Part shown: piece by piece, positions 13,710 to 14,264 of the stretch | How the letters are laid out: every line of letters starts with the position of its first letter | How positions within the stretch are numbered: position 1 is the stretch's first letter | NCBI GenBank assembly: GCA_041497995.1 | Contig: JBGQHM010000151.1 | Coordinates: 1-14,264, forward strand | Length of the DNA stretch: 14,264 nt | Reading direction: 5' to 3' | Source of the DNA: DATKMS01 sp041497995 | GTDB taxonomy: Bacteria > Desulfobacterota > Binatia > HRBIN30 | Notes under the pieces: generated by a model | The model's database searches: none | Told to the model about the DNA's origin: nothing | What the model saw: the letters and a program-made list of their open reading frames with translations, nothing else | Program-made: the position numbers and the translations under genes

Positions 13710-14264
13710 ATGGCACTGACCCTTCCCCGTGACCGTACCGCCATCGTCATCATCGAATGCCAGAACGATCTCATTCACGAGTCGAAAATCGGCACCGGGG
13801 GTATCGGCGGCGCATTGGCTGCCGCCGTCCGCGAACGCAGCGTCCTCGATCACATCGCGAAGATCGTATCCGCGGCGCGCGCCGCGCAAGTGCCGGTGCT
13901 CTACGCGAACAAAGAAAGCAAACACGGGGTGCCCACGACCAACGCACCGATCTTTCGCTTCGGCCGCCGGAACCCCATCCTGCTCGAAGGCACCTGGGGC
14001 GCAGACGTGCACCCCGCCATCGCGCCGGTGGCGGGAGACTACGTGATCCGTCGCTTCCTGAGCGTCGATGCCTCGTATGGATCGAGCTTGTTCGGTACGT
14101 TGCGTGCGCTCGGACGAACACTGATCGTGGCGATGGGGGTGTCAACGAACTTTGCGGTGGAGGGCACGGTACGCGGTGCGGTGAACCGGCTCTTCGAGGT
14201 TGTGGTGCCGGAAGATTGCTGCGCCAGCGTACCGGACGAGATGCACCGATTTTCGATCGACCGT
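13710..14264 (+). CDS. Isochorismatase-fold protein lacking the usual catalytic triad (3' end cut)
   Basis: The first 185 residues, from an ATG with GAGG (13702-13705) a short way upstream, follow the isochorismatase/cysteine hydrolase fold: AIVIIECQND (11-20), a strand with VPVLYAN (61-67), DYVIRRF (110-116), then LIVAMGVSTNFAVEGTVRGAV (138-158 region) and EVVVPEDCCA (163-172). In the active enzymes the three catalytic residues are Asp in the first strand, Lys in the third motif and Cys in the GVxTNxCVE motif. Here these positions hold Glu16, Arg114 or Arg115, and Ala149. A Cys-less branch of the family is known, with isochorismatases proper lacking this Cys, so the protein may still act on another substrate or may be non-catalytic. 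The window ends inside the gene, so the C-terminal part is unseen. It follows the small helical protein by 63 bases. Confidence 0.85.
   Translation, partial: MALTLPRDRTAIVIIECQNDLIHESKIGTGGIGGALAAAVRERSVLDHIAKIVSAARAAQVPVLYANKESKHGVPTTNAPIFRFGRRNPILLEGTWGADVHPAIAPVAGDYVIRRFLSVDASYGSSLFGTLRALGRTLIVAMGVSTNFAVEGTVRGAVNRLFEVVVPEDCCASVPDEMHRFSIDR

Overview
The window is GC-rich bacterial DNA, densely packed with genes and free of rRNA, tRNA, IS or CRISPR sequence that I can see. Three traits suggest an uncultivated deltaproteobacterium-like lineage. These are exported proteins with long Thr/Pro/Ala linkers, a secreted beta-helix protein ending in a dockerin-like EF-hand tail, and cysteine-rich lipoproteins of the myxobacterial type. 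Candidatus Binatota is my best guess, from recalled family habits rather than any search, and confidence is low.

Left part (1-2981, minus strand): an apparent operon reads right to left. It encodes a TPR protein with an N-terminal membrane or signal segment, then a HupE/UreJ-type membrane protein with an EF-hand in its exported N-terminal domain (joined by an ATGA overlap), then a NicO/UreH-type nickel/cobalt transporter with a very His-rich loop, cut by the window edge. This looks like a metal-handling envelope operon.

Middle part (3281-9424, plus strand, divergent from the first): a small Cys-rich lipoprotein with a Thr/Pro linker, an exported DUF4331 protein followed by a clear hairpin terminator, and a larger lipoprotein with 28 further cysteines. 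Two ECF sigma/anti-sigma pairs follow in tandem. The first sigma is paired with an RskA-type membrane anti-sigma factor, the second with a ChrR-like zinc/cupin anti-sigma factor. Each sigma overlaps its partner by ATGA. The two sigmas are clear paralogues. The arrangement suggests, without proving, an envelope stress or metal response in which two sensors of different kinds control the exported DUF4331/lipoprotein set and perhaps the divergent metal operon.

Right part (9493-14264): an MFS permease, a convergent DUF309 protein, a large secreted beta-helix/cohesin-like/dockerin-like protein, a small helical protein that may be ferritin-like, and the start of an isochorismatase-fold protein whose three usual catalytic positions are all substituted. 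These look like separate transcription units. Non-coding features of note are a direct repeat in the divergent gap (3011-3068), stacked palindromes (9432-9455), a dyad in the DUF309/beta-helix gap (11021-11084) and a 12-bp triplicate repeat (13086-13121).
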